Below are positions 36,291 through 45,602 of a stretch of 64,000 nt of DNA, in pieces. The notes below the pieces were generated by a model. That model was not told the origin of the DNA and ran no database searches. It saw only the letters and a list, made by a program, of their open reading frames with translations. The stretch covers positions 1 through 64,000 of the forward strand of contig PYVY01000020.1 of NCBI GenBank assembly GCA_003056425.1, in the 5' to 3' direction. Both the position numbers and the translations under genes were made by a program. Each line of letters starts with the position of its first letter. Within the stretch, counting starts at the first letter, position 1. The stretch is from Alteromonas indica (GTDB lineage: Bacteria; Pseudomonadota; Gammaproteobacteria; Enterobacterales; Alteromonadaceae).

Positions 36291-37325
36291 TTACCACTCC
36301 ACCTTAAATAACATTGAATAGCCCCCAGGCTTTTTACAACACTTGTAACGACGCCAGTATTGCCAAGCATAATCACCATTCGATGACCGACGATCACCCC
36401 AGCCATCCAGCCCAGCCGTTTTGATTGATTTATCACCAAGGATGTGACAGGTATCCTCATACTTCGGATAGACCATCTGAAATCTGCCTTCATATGAAGA
36501 CCACTCTTCGAACTTCTCGGACGGCATGTAATAGTCGTCTTTACGACCTTCAAGGGAAACTTTGTAATGCCCGTAGTTGTTCCCATTAAGCAATATATCC
36601 ATCGCACGGGCTGCAAACACCGCGCTAGCCCTATAGTGGTCTTGACTGACCACCATGCCTGTTCGCGGAAAAATGTTGCCCCAGGAAGGAGCGAAAGAAA
36701 TTAAACTTCCTTGATCCCCATCAGCACGTTCATTAACTTCTCGATTCGATAACAGCTGATCCATATTCATCAGGGAATCTATGAAGCCGGTGTACCAAAC
36801 AAAGGGATTAAAAGAAGATACAAAGTAGGGCTCAAGGGGGAAACTGCCAGGTTGGCAGGACAGGCCCAACGGTAGGTTTGATAGAACACTTGTGAGGCCA
36901 ATAGATGCATAAGAGCCATAGATATCAACGTGTCGTGCAACAACGTGCGAGGGCTTGTTTCCAAAACCATGCTCCCCTCCGGCGCTCTCACTCCCCATGA
37001 GTGAACTGATTGGCCTAGTTAAGAAATCGGTTTCTGAGTAAGGCGAGTTGCCTATAACATCATAAACGCTCACCACTACATCAGGAGTGTAGTGCTGCAC
37101 TATCGTCGTTGTATCAAAGCTGCACCCGAACAATGAGCATTTTATCCACTCGCAAGCTCCCTTCACTTCAAATTCAATACAGCTGTCAAAGTCAGCATCC
37201 ACAGAGGACTCAAGCAGCTCTAATGAGCTGATGCCACTGGCTGAAACTTGGGAAGAGCTAAGGGCGAGCAGAAACCCGATGAGCATTGATTTTATCCAAC
37301 GCTTTACGAACGTTTGTTTCGCCAT
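36291..37325 (-). CDS. ICE conjugation protein, PFL_4710 family (TIGR03756-like, TraU-like)
   Basis: ATG at 37325 (MAKQTFVKRWIK), giving a signal peptide that ends SSSQVSASG. 344 residues. FEVKGACEWIKCSLFGCSFDTTTIVQHYTPDVVVSVYD (in parts) is the Cys-rich hallmark of this TraU-like family. It overlaps the end of the gene at 37258 by about 68 nt. Periplasmic mating-pair role by family. Confidence 0.8.
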   Translation of the reverse strand: MAKQTFVKRWIKSMLIGFLLALSSSQVSASGISSLELLESSVDADFDSCIEFEVKGACEWIKCSLFGCSFDTTTIVQHYTPDVVVSVYDVIGNSPYSETDFLTRPISSLMGSESAGGEHGFGNKPSHVVARHVDIYGSYASIGLTSVLSNLPLGLSCQPGSFPLEPYFVSSFNPFVWYTGFIDSLMNMDQLLSNREVNERADGDQGSLISFAPSWGNIFPRTGMVVSQDHYRASAVFAARAMDILLNGNNYGHYKVSLEGRKDDYYMPSEKFEEWSSYEGRFQMVYPKYEDTCHILGDKSIKTAGLDGWGDRRSSNGDYAWQYWRRYKCCKKPGGYSMLFKVEW

Positions 37326-37716
37326 AAACAATATATTCATTCTCGCCATCCACATAAACGACAGCGGGTACTTTGCTTAAACCGTACTTCATTGCAGGCT
37401 TCGTATATGTGTAGGCTTCTTCTAACTGACTTAAAAGCACTTGTAGCTCTTTATCATTTTGAAGTTTATGTTTCGCCCATTCCTCAACCTGCTTTTCGGA
37501 TTTTGCTTTGTGGCCCGTATACTTTAGTCGTTGGTTAATTTGTTCCTCAATTTTACCAACCAAAGCCACATCATATTTTTCTATAGAAAAAAAAGTTGGA
37601 GGGGCTGACAGCATATGCCTTTCACTATCGTAAAGTACGATGACCTTGTTTTCGGCTGCTGCCAAGACGCTAACAGAAAACAAAATTAATAGGAGTGTAA
37701 ATAAAGTCCGAGCCAT
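37258..37716 (-). CDS. ICE conjugation protein, PFL_4709 family (TIGR03757-like)
   Basis: 152 residues, signal peptide MARTLFTLLLILFSVSVLAAAE. The mature part has KVIVLYDSERH, IEKYDVALVGKIEEQINQRL and SKVPAVVYVDGENEYIVYGETNVRKAL (in parts). These match the thioredoxin-like family that precedes the TraU-like gene in this type of element. Confidence 0.8.
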   Translation of the reverse strand: MARTLFTLLLILFSVSVLAAAENKVIVLYDSERHMLSAPPTFFSIEKYDVALVGKIEEQINQRLKYTGHKAKSEKQVEEWAKHKLQNDKELQVLLSQLEEAYTYTKPAMKYGLSKVPAVVYVDGENEYIVYGETNVRKALDKINAHRVSARP

Positions 37717-39864
37717 CTATTTCACTCCATATACAGCGAAAAGCCGAGAATTTTCTTCAGACGTAGTAAACCGTGTATCAGAGCTGAAATACCCATGCCA
37801 AAATCTATTGGTTTGCGAAATGACGTTAAAGCGCGGGGTAGTTCCAAGTGAACGTGCAAGGGCTACGGCAGTGTCATGCTCTGCTTCAGAAAATCGCTTA
37901 GTGTAAAACTCGCTTTTGCCATCATCCCCTGTTAGAAAAATGATGTAACGGTAACCTCTCCAGCTTCTGCTTAGATTAAAATCCCCACCAGTTAAACCAC
38001 TGGAATTTTTATACAGCTGAACAAAATCTTCATTGCCTGATATCTTACTCACAGCTGCATCGTATGCGTTTTTTACAGCTCGTTGAGTTGCGTACAAGTC
38101 TGTTCTTGTACCATTCCAATCATTCGTTGCACTGTAGTTACTAACTTTACTCAGTCCAATATCGCTTTTGCTTAAGTTAATATCCGAAGTTAAAGACTTT
38201 CCATTAATCCGGCGGCTGGTACGAACAAAAGCTTCGCTACTTAAACCATCCAAACGATCTGAATCCGCGGCTTTATCGCCTTTACCCAGCTTTGAGTTAT
38301 TTAAGGAATTGTAAGCATTGGTCACCGCCCTTTGTGAGGCGTATACCGAACTACTGCCCCCAGTATACGAGTCGCTGATGTTGTAATTCATTACCTTGCT
38401 TAAGCCTATATCAGCTTTATCAAGACGTTGACCATCAACATAATAATTACCCGTAACATTCATGTTCCCATGAGTTGTCGCGCCAGAACTCGTAGCTTCA
38501 AGACGTAGACCACTATTATATTTAAGCTGACCATAAACGTTGCCATTGTAAGAGGTCACCCTGAAACCCTCATAGCGACTGCCAGATGAATTTGTAGCTT
38601 CTATTAACACTTCCCCACCTTTTGCTAAATTCCGCGTGTAAAGATGCCCAGTATAGTTATCAAGGTGAGAGTTTGAGCCATTATGAAAAATCCGAAAATC
38701 GGCACTACTGCCCAGACGAACAGAATAGTTGTCCTGCCATTCTGTATGGCCGGTAACAACATCATTTGTATCAGAACGGATGAATTGACTGCTATTGAGC
38801 CCATCTAGACTATCGGCATTACTGACTGTTTCGCCGCGATCAACCTTTTCATTGTCCAGCTTGTTGTGGGAGTCGGTAACCGCTCGCTGAGTAGCGTACA
38901 TAGAACTACTTCCCCCTCTATAATCCGAGGTCACTCCAAAGTTTTGAACATTAGAAAGACCAATATCTGCTTTGGTAAGATTAGAAATTCGGGTGTTAAC
39001 AGTGTTAAACGAATCCGTCACAGCTTTTTGTGACGCATACAATGCAGCGCTACCGCCCAGGTAATTGTCGGTAATTGAGTAGTTCTGAACTTTATCTAAG
39101 CCAATATCTGCTTTAGTCAGTGCTTCAATTGTGGCAATCAAATCGTTGTAAGAATTGGTGACTGCCATTTGTGATGCATATAGGTTGCTGTTGCCCCCCA
39201 GATATGAATCGGTGATTCCGTAATTTTCAACATTACCAAGACCTACATGCGATTTGTTAGGCAGGTTCACTTCCGAAAAAACCCGTACACCGCTATCAAA
39301 TACCCCATTATCTGCATTCACAGTTGAGGCAGCTATGTTAGCCACGCCGGTAAGGTTGTTCCCCCCCATTAACAGATCGGCTTCCATAGTATTGCGCGTA
39401 GCATCCCCATCGAAAACCCGTGACAAAACAGTGTCTAGAATCGCTTCTTGGGAAGGTTCACCGTATTGCATCGTGACTACCGAGTCAGAAGCAGTGCCAT
39501 TCACTCGTTGGGCGATGTAATCAGCGATAAAGGCATCCCTTACATCCAATGTGAGGACGTATGAATTTGCCGCCAGAGAACCGGTGATGCTTGTGCCATA
39601 CGTGGTATCAAACGTACCGAAGTAAAATCCTTCAGTTCTGAGCTCTTCGATATCGCTGGGGTATGCACCTATTTTATTAAAAAAATGGTGAGAAGAAGAT
39701 TTGATTTCGAAAAGCTTATCAATGGTTCTATCGGCTTCTTCATATTGCGCCTCATTGCCGCTGGCTTCCATTTGTGCAGCAGAGCTTTGGGCTTGAGCGG
39801 CTTGTACATGTACAAGGTTTAAAGCTGTAAAGCAGAATAAGGATAAAAGTTTGGCATTTGGCAC
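37717..39864 (-). CDS. Thin-pilus minor protein with phage-tail-fibre repeats (PilV-like adhesin)
   Basis: GTG start after AAGGGGATTTTT; signal peptide ends VQAAQAQ. 715 residues. About 40-130 resembles a minor pilin domain. From about 205 come five repeats with the pattern KADIGL.KV.NY.ITD.Y.GG...LYASQ.AVT..YN, broken by a tail-fibre type segment (RIFHNGSNSHLDNYTG.LYTRN) and a YVDGQRLDKAD joint. Such repeats belong to phage tail fibres. Its place after the pilins matches pilV of R64, whose product is the pilus-tip adhesin. A 16-bp palindrome lies in the signal-peptide codons. Confidence 0.7.
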   Translation of the reverse strand: MPNAKLLSLFCFTALNLVHVQAAQAQSSAAQMEASGNEAQYEEADRTIDKLFEIKSSSHHFFNKIGAYPSDIEELRTEGFYFGTFDTTYGTSITGSLAANSYVLTLDVRDAFIADYIAQRVNGTASDSVVTMQYGEPSQEAILDTVLSRVFDGDATRNTMEADLLMGGNNLTGVANIAASTVNADNGVFDSGVRVFSEVNLPNKSHVGLGNVENYGITDSYLGGNSNLYASQMAVTNSYNDLIATIEALTKADIGLDKVQNYSITDNYLGGSAALYASQKAVTDSFNTVNTRISNLTKADIGLSNVQNFGVTSDYRGGSSSMYATQRAVTDSHNKLDNEKVDRGETVSNADSLDGLNSSQFIRSDTNDVVTGHTEWQDNYSVRLGSSADFRIFHNGSNSHLDNYTGHLYTRNLAKGGEVLIEATNSSGSRYEGFRVTSYNGNVYGQLKYNSGLRLEATSSGATTHGNMNVTGNYYVDGQRLDKADIGLSKVMNYNISDSYTGGSSSVYASQRAVTNAYNSLNNSKLGKGDKAADSDRLDGLSSEAFVRTSRRINGKSLTSDINLSKSDIGLSKVSNYSATNDWNGTRTDLYATQRAVKNAYDAAVSKISGNEDFVQLYKNSSGLTGGDFNLSRSWRGYRYIIFLTGDDGKSEFYTKRFSEAEHDTAVALARSLGTTPRFNVISQTNRFWHGYFSSDTRFTTSEENSRLFAVYGVK
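39801..39816. promoter_or_regulatory. 16-bp palindrome, copy 8 (inside PilV-like gene)
   Basis: Exact copy in the signal-peptide region of the adhesin gene, coding LVHVQ, the same peptide as the copy inside the recombinase. Confidence 0.7.
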
Positions 39865-39942
39865 AAAAATCCCCTTGGGAGTTTTACGGAAAGTAAAACT
39901 TTACCAAGGAAATACAGGATTAAATTTGCCCCAAAAAATAAA

Positions 39943-40428
39943 TTAGCAGGCTGGAAGAGCAAAAAGCGCACGTTCGGCGTTAATTCGCCTCTGTAATGCG
40001 CCTTTTTGTGGGTAGATCCCTTTTTTATACACGATTTTGTTACCACTTACCTCACCCCCCGCCGCTAATACTGAGGCATAATCTGCGGCTTTGGTGGGCT
40101 CATAAGAAAACGAGATTTGGGCGTAGGGAATCGGGCCTGAGTCCACGATAGAAAGGCTTAGGTCTTCGAGGTTTGGAAAGGATGCGTGGGCATTGAGTAA
40201 ACCCGCGTCTTTTAGCGTGTTTAAATCAATCCCCCCCGCCAGACACGTTGAAGCAAAGTATTGGGAGGCACTGCTAGATAGCAATACCACGCCATCCAAA
40301 AGTTCTTGTTTTTTAGAACTATGGTTCGCAGCATACCCTGTCAGGTAACGTCCATAAGCCAATGCTGAGGCCGCAGTAATTATTACTAACAGCAGAAAGG
40401 TTTGGGCTACGCCGCGAGCTTTAAACAT
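39943..40428 (-). CDS. Second thin-pilus pilin-like protein
   Basis: ATG at 40428 (MFKARGVAQTF) just after the stop of the gene at 40431. 161 residues. A hydrophobic N-terminal helix (VAQTFLLLVIITAASALAYG) follows a basic leader with a Gly, as in type IVb pilins, but it lacks the usual acidic residue at +5. It has a Cys pair (STCLAGG and the C-terminal Cys). Probably a minor pilin. Confidence 0.65.
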   Translation of the reverse strand: MFKARGVAQTFLLLVIITAASALAYGRYLTGYAANHSSKKQELLDGVVLLSSSASQYFASTCLAGGIDLNTLKDAGLLNAHASFPNLEDLSLSIVDSGPIPYAQISFSYEPTKAADYASVLAAGGEVSGNKIVYKKGIYPQKGALQRRINAERALFALPAC

Positions 40429-40430
40429 GG

Positions 40431-40874
40431 TTACTTTGTCTCGACTGTAACGGTTCCACTGGTACATGTCGCAGAAGACCAGCGGCTAAATCGTTCAGCC
40501 AAACGATTACACAATACATCTTCAAGGCCGGTCGCGCTGACAACCAATGAGCTAACTGTACTGCCATCAAAATTCCAATCACCACCATGAGGATTGGTGC
40601 CAACACCATCACCGAAAGCCGGTGCAATAATTTCCCGAGAACTTAGATACGTTACATCAATTGACGCATAGCCATCATTCATTGTTCCCTTGGTATTTCG
40701 CGCCGACTCAATCAGATGATGGAACGTGTCAAAGAAGATCTGTTCATCGGTTTTTAGTGTGGTACTTTCGCTTTTACTTGAAAAATACATAGCAAGGGCG
40801 GCTATCCCTACAATCGTTACTACCAGGTCTATCGTAGTAAGCCCCTTTTGCTTCTTCATCTTTCTATTTATCAT
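40431..40874 (-). CDS. Thin-pilus major pilin (PilS-like)
   Basis: 147 residues. Prepilin leader MINRKMKKQKG, cleavage before LTTIDLVVTIVGIAALAMYF; an Asp takes the place of the usual Glu at +5. Two late Cys (DVLCNRL; ATCTSG) may form the disulfide. Ribosome site AGAGGCAATT. It lies directly after pilR, as in R64. No prepilin peptidase is in the window. Confidence 0.7.
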   Translation of the reverse strand: MINRKMKKQKGLTTIDLVVTIVGIAALAMYFSSKSESTTLKTDEQIFFDTFHHLIESARNTKGTMNDGYASIDVTYLSSREIIAPAFGDGVGTNPHGGDWNFDGSTVSSLVVSATGLEDVLCNRLAERFSRWSSATCTSGTVTVETK

Positions 40875-40890
40875 AATTGCCTCTTCAAAT

Positions 40891-41973
40891 TTAAACTGCC
40901 ATTAATGCAGCATCGATGACCGCACCGATACTAAAGATACTGATTGCAAGCCCAACCAATGTGAAAACCAGTACATACTTGGTCACCATATTTCTGTTTT
41001 GCATTTCAACATCTTTTTCGGACAAGTGACTCATCGAAACCAATGCTTTAGCAAATTCAGTATTATCGGATTTTGTAAAAAACCGCCGTATCCTGATTAG
41101 CTGCGTAGCCATAAATAGCTCGGTGCCAAAATATGACTGCTTGGGCTTACCTGCCTGCATACCGGCAATGAGTATATCAATGTGATACCCCATAAAACGG
41201 GAGCTGAATTTTTTTATTATCTTTAATGCTTCTACATCTTTTACTTCTGCCAATTTCAAATAGCCAAGTAGTCTGGCTACACGAATTGACCAGAAGATTT
41301 TGTAAAGATTGAAAGGCCAAACATTATCAAGAACAGAGCGGATAAAACCGGCTTTGTCGTCCGGCCTGACGTATGCCTGAAGCAAATTAAGACCTACAAT
41401 AAACAGAACAATTGCAGGCACCAGGATGAACCAGAAATCATTGACCACATAGGCAATCCCCTTAGCCAGTAATGCTTCAGGTGTGTCCACAACAATTCGG
41501 TTAGCCGCTTCTAATTGCGGGATCACAATACCGCCCATCACCACACTGATAAGAATGCCCCCGAAGAACATGAAAAGCGGTGTAGCCATGGAGGTAAGTG
41601 ATTCTTTTTTTAGCCGGTTCTCTGTTTCCACTAAGTCAATGATGCCTAAGACTTTGGACTTATCGCCTTGAACCCGCTTCGACAGCTCAAAACCTATGGC
41701 GATGGTCGGCGCAAAGTATTTTTTCAGTAACGCGTCGAATCCACGACCGGATTTTACTGCACCCAGCAAATGCTCACAGATTTTCACCACAACAAAGCTA
41801 CGGCCATACACATCCGCATACGCTTCTTGCGTTGATTCCAGAGCGACTTTCAGACCATCCCCGTCATCCAGAAAGGAATTGAACATAGCCATGAACTCAA
41901 GTTGGTCTTTTTTACGAAACGATAAAGTTCTTTCGTACCAGAAATGCACAGCTTTAAAGTTTTCAAGCATCAT
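40891..41973 (-). CDS. pilR: Thin-pilus inner-membrane platform protein PilR (GspF family)
   Basis: 360 residues, start overlaps the pilQ stop (TAATG). Three membrane segments (about 130-152, 172-195, 335-357) and two cytoplasmic T2SSF-type domains. It works with the PilQ ATPase to assemble the pilus. Confidence 0.8.
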   Translation of the reverse strand: MMLENFKAVHFWYERTLSFRKKDQLEFMAMFNSFLDDGDGLKVALESTQEAYADVYGRSFVVVKICEHLLGAVKSGRGFDALLKKYFAPTIAIGFELSKRVQGDKSKVLGIIDLVETENRLKKESLTSMATPLFMFFGGILISVVMGGIVIPQLEAANRIVVDTPEALLAKGIAYVVNDFWFILVPAIVLFIVGLNLLQAYVRPDDKAGFIRSVLDNVWPFNLYKIFWSIRVARLLGYLKLAEVKDVEALKIIKKFSSRFMGYHIDILIAGMQAGKPKQSYFGTELFMATQLIRIRRFFTKSDNTEFAKALVSMSHLSEKDVEMQNRNMVTKYVLVFTLVGLAISIFSIGAVIDAALMAV

Positions 41974-43562
41974 TAGTTCACCGTGATTTCAGCAACGCGG
42001 GTAACATCTACCACCCCATCTAACAACAATTGTCGGGCCTGCTCCGCAGAGGTTTTAAAACCCCGCTCGTTACGAAGATATTCCTCCCAGCCAATCAAGT
42101 CATGATGCAAGATAAATTGGCGGTCTGTATCAGTCACATCAATAGACTCAAGCAACAGCTTACGTCCGATCTCACCTACTTTTCGGCAGTGCTCGCAGCC
42201 TTTAGGGTTTTTAACAAACACCCCGAACTGCTCTATCCCTTTAATATCCAATTCTTCGAAAGCCGCGATCTTTTTCTCATAGGTATATGGATATTTATCA
42301 CGGCACTCTTCCAGCGTCAGTTTGCAGGAATTGCAAAGGGTCTTAATGAGGGTTTGGTGCAGCAATAAGCTCAGCGCTTCGGGGGAAGCCAACTCTTTCG
42401 AGGAAACACCCAAATCGATAAGACGGTCAACAATGCCCAGGGCATTATTTGTATGCACAGACGCTATCGCAAAAAAGCCGGTTTTTAATACATGAAACAG
42501 GAAGTCGGCGGTATCTTTATCCCTGACTTCTTGAATGAACAGCCCATCAGGTGCCATCCGCAAAATTGCCGATAGCTGATCTCGAATACCGACCTTCTTG
42601 TCAAAAGAGTTTTGGATAATATTGGTGTATTCAGCTGGCTTAGGAATTTCGATTGGATCTTCAAACGTTTGGATACTTTTCGTGCGGGGCATATCTAATA
42701 GCACTGCAAAGTTTGTGGTAGATTTCCCCGAGCCCGTCTTACCGGCTGTCAGTATGCATCCCTTCGTTTTGGATGCTTTTTGTTTTATCAGCTTTCGTGC
42801 TGCTTCAGGAATGCCCAACTCATCAATGCGCCGGCCACCTTTTTGAACCCGCATGTTAACCAACAACTCACCCGATCTGGACGTAGTTGTTTTTGTAAAT
42901 CGAATCTCTAATTTATGTGTCAGGTTCCCACGCTTATCGTAAATAGCATGGGAAATTTCACGCTCTTGCGGCGTGGTCACATCATCAAAAAAGCCGCTGG
43001 TTTTACCAATCCCTTCTTTACCGTCATAAACGGCCTGACACATAGATTTGCCGAATTGATAATCCTTTAGGGGAAAGGTTTCACTGACTAACTCCCCTTC
43101 TACTTTAAACTGGGCAAAAGCTACATCGTGCGTTTCAGAAAGATGCACATAAACATCTTCAGAGTTTAGTTCTACAGCTCTGTCCATCAGTTCGCTGAAC
43201 ATTTTCAGCGATTCAGCGGTGTTAACTTCTTTATTCGATGAACTGATGTTATAGACTTTATCGCGAAGATAGCGAGTCAGCTCATCTGTTTTGCATACGC
43301 GGATTCGAGTCACAGTATTGGCACTTTGATTAAGTTCAGATACCAAACAATGAACCTGACTTTTACGGTTCCGATCGTCGTAATCATCAACCACCAACGT
43401 CCCACCTTCAAAATAAATCACGTTGATATCGTACTTCTGAGCGGTTTCGGTCACAGTAGATAGTTCCGAACTGATAATCAGCTCTTCCAGCTCCTGTATA
43501 TCTGGAACACTGGCATAGTATGTCGATTTACTGTCAGTAGGTTGATTAATGAAACTAAGCAT
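41973..43562 (-). CDS. pilQ: Thin-pilus assembly ATPase PilQ (GspE/PulE family)
   Basis: ATG at 43562 (MLSFINQPT) after AAGAAGGACGACT; the frame is open to 43634. 529 residues. Walker A ILTAGKTGSGKSTT (about 265-278), IQTFEDPIEIP (Asp box), GLFIQEVRDKDTA (Walker B) and SVHTNNALGIVDRL (His box). NSCKLTLEEC and CEHCRK are the zinc-binding Cys sets of this family. Powers pilus assembly. Confidence 0.85.
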   Translation of the reverse strand: MLSFINQPTDSKSTYYASVPDIQELEELIISSELSTVTETAQKYDINVIYFEGGTLVVDDYDDRNRKSQVHCLVSELNQSANTVTRIRVCKTDELTRYLRDKVYNISSSNKEVNTAESLKMFSELMDRAVELNSEDVYVHLSETHDVAFAQFKVEGELVSETFPLKDYQFGKSMCQAVYDGKEGIGKTSGFFDDVTTPQEREISHAIYDKRGNLTHKLEIRFTKTTTSRSGELLVNMRVQKGGRRIDELGIPEAARKLIKQKASKTKGCILTAGKTGSGKSTTNFAVLLDMPRTKSIQTFEDPIEIPKPAEYTNIIQNSFDKKVGIRDQLSAILRMAPDGLFIQEVRDKDTADFLFHVLKTGFFAIASVHTNNALGIVDRLIDLGVSSKELASPEALSLLLHQTLIKTLCNSCKLTLEECRDKYPYTYEKKIAAFEELDIKGIEQFGVFVKNPKGCEHCRKVGEIGRKLLLESIDVTDTDRQFILHHDLIGWEEYLRNERGFKTSAEQARQLLLDGVVDVTRVAEITVN

Positions 43563-43573
43563 AGTCGTCCTTC

Positions 43574-44338
43574 TTAAATGCAATAACGTTGGGTAATAAG
43601 GTCTGTGACTGAGCCCATCCCCAGAACAACACACTGACTATCATCTTCCAGATCGGCAATGTGAAGACCCGCAATGTTCTGCCCCTTTGTGACATTAGAG
43701 TATTTGCGCTGACCTACTTGTATAAAGGCGCTGGAACGAGATTGAGGGCCAGATTTTATATAGCCGGTTACCCGAATATCATCTGGCATTTCATCCCACT
43801 GGTTTCCGGTAGAAGAAACCAGTAACTCCCCGTTTTCATCTACATTCACTTTTCCGTTTTCAACATATTTGGTCTGTTGCTCAAATTTAGCCCTTTGAAA
43901 TTTCGCTTTTGCCTCTTGCATTTCAATCAGGGCAATATTGGCTCTTTCTCTTTTCGCGTTAGCCGCTAGCCGCAAGCCCTCCCAAGCCGCTGTTATGTCT
44001 TCGTTTAGAGCCATTTCCATCATTTTTTGAGCAGCTAAAGCGGTACGGTAGTCATGTGAAACAACAAACTCAGGTTGGGTATCGGTGGACTTAATGCTCT
44101 CTATTCCTGCTTTTTCTTCTACAGCTGGGGCTCTTAAATTCTGCTTATCTGACGAATTAGTTGTGGCAGGAGTCGATTGCATGGCCCCTGCGATACTAGC
44201 TGTTGCTGACCCTTTTGTTATGGACGGGGGAACTGGAATAGTTGTATGAGCTTTTTGCGACATCCACATCCACCCTATACACACGAGTAATACAGCCACT
44301 ATGATAAGTTTGACTAGGTTTGCTTTAGTTACGGTCAT
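43574..44338 (-). CDS. pilP: Thin-pilus assembly protein PilP
   Basis: ATG at 44338 (MTVTKANLVK) after GGAGTGGAAGCAA, overlapping pilO by 14 nt. 254 residues: one N-terminal membrane helix, a Pro/Thr-rich linker, a charged helix, then a small beta domain (GQKYSNVTKGQNIAGLHIADL-like in parts) as in PilP proteins that link the secretin to the inner-membrane complex. Confidence 0.75.
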   Translation of the reverse strand: MTVTKANLVKLIIVAVLLVCIGWMWMSQKAHTTIPVPPSITKGSATASIAGAMQSTPATTNSSDKQNLRAPAVEEKAGIESIKSTDTQPEFVVSHDYRTALAAQKMMEMALNEDITAAWEGLRLAANAKRERANIALIEMQEAKAKFQRAKFEQQTKYVENGKVNVDENGELLVSSTGNQWDEMPDDIRVTGYIKSGPQSRSSAFIQVGQRKYSNVTKGQNIAGLHIADLEDDSQCVVLGMGSVTDLITQRYCI

Positions 44339-45602
44339 TTGCTTCCACTCCGGCAATTTCGAATTGCAAAACCGCTTCCCACGTATCAGCTACCTGATTG
44401 ACGGTTTTTATCTGTAAATATTTGAAAGAATACGGCAGACCATGAACAAGGCCACCGATGTTGGGTAAGTCCAGCGGATGAATATCTGGGAAAGTAATTT
44501 CAGCCTGACTGATAGACCAGGGTTCTGTAGAAGCCGTGGTCACTTTTTTGATGGAATAGTCAACATCCGACCACCATTCATCAACCGCCGAAGAAAGCCA
44601 GGTGTGAAACGAACCAATATGGAATTTGGCATAATTGTCGAACAAAGGTTGAGTCGATAGCGTCTTTGCCAGGTAAGCATCCTTGCCAATAACATTCAGC
44701 GAAAACCCACCCTTGTGAACAGCAGCAGACAAATCGACCATCTTACCGACTTGTGACGTAACCTTGATAACTTCACTCAGTTGTCCTGATTCGTTAATAG
44801 CTACTTTAGCTTCGACAACCCGCCACCCCCGAATATTGTCAATCCCAGTGATATCCCGATAGAAATTTCGCAAGACAGCGCGAGGCTCAATGCTGTTTTG
44901 TGTATAAAACGCTTTCAGGCCCCGATATTCGTTTGGTTGTGCTTTCGTGACTTTTAATATGGCGGGCGATTTAACAGGCTGAACCGGCTTTGGAGCTTCT
45001 GGTCGGAAGATGAAGAAAGCCATAAAAGCACACAGAAGAACCGCGACAAGAGCCAGCCCTTTTAATTTTGCTTTTTCTCGCTTAGAGCGGGATTTCTTCA
45101 GTTCTTCGCTTGTTACCGGTGTAATGTCGTTTAAATCGATTTCACTTGAATGGTTTTCCGGTAGCACTGGTAGTTCAATCAAACCATCAAATGACGCACC
45201 TCCCTGAGAAGCCTCTACACTGGCATTTGTGGTATATGCCCACTTTTCCAGTGTGGAGTGGTACAGTCCCACAAAAGCCTGAAGTCGCTCTATTTCTTCA
45301 GGGTCAGGGTTCAGTGTGTCAAACTGGTATTCAGCAAGGAATTCACCATCATTAATCGCCAGAATATAAACCTGATCGTGCGTATGCTTAACATACAGAT
45401 GGTCGCTATATTGGTTTTGCTCAAGAATGGCAGGCCCAAGCAAACGCTGCTCAGGCCCATCTGATGCGAAAATAACAGAGTATGAACTACCACTATAGAT
45501 AGCCCCGTATTCACTTCCATCTAAAACCAGATCATTGATAGCCAGTTTGATATCGCTGGGCCTCGTGCCAGAGACTTTAGAGTGAGTTGACGCCTTGTAC
45601 AT
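44325..45602 (-). CDS. pilO: Thin-pilus assembly protein PilO
   Basis: 425 residues; start overlaps the pilN stop (TAATG). A cytoplasmic N-terminal domain of about 195 residues with basic KSRSKREKAKLKG, a single membrane helix (about 183-201, LALVAVLLCAFMAFFIF), then a periplasmic domain. Size and place match R64-type PilO. Confidence 0.75.
   Translation of the reverse strand: MYKASTHSKVSGTRPSDIKLAINDLVLDGSEYGAIYSGSSYSVIFASDGPEQRLLGPAILEQNQYSDHLYVKHTHDQVYILAINDGEFLAEYQFDTLNPDPEEIERLQAFVGLYHSTLEKWAYTTNASVEASQGGASFDGLIELPVLPENHSSEIDLNDITPVTSEELKKSRSKREKAKLKGLALVAVLLCAFMAFFIFRPEAPKPVQPVKSPAILKVTKAQPNEYRGLKAFYTQNSIEPRAVLRNFYRDITGIDNIRGWRVVEAKVAINESGQLSEVIKVTSQVGKMVDLSAAVHKGGFSLNVIGKDAYLAKTLSTQPLFDNYAKFHIGSFHTWLSSAVDEWWSDVDYSIKKVTTASTEPWSISQAEITFPDIHPLDLPNIGGLVHGLPYSFKYLQIKTVNQVADTWEAVLQFEIAGVEANDRN

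Noticed and set aside
37717..39864. Prophage tail-fibre gene
   Set aside because: Neighbours are pilin and transfer genes, there is a Sec signal peptide, and no other phage structural genes are present.
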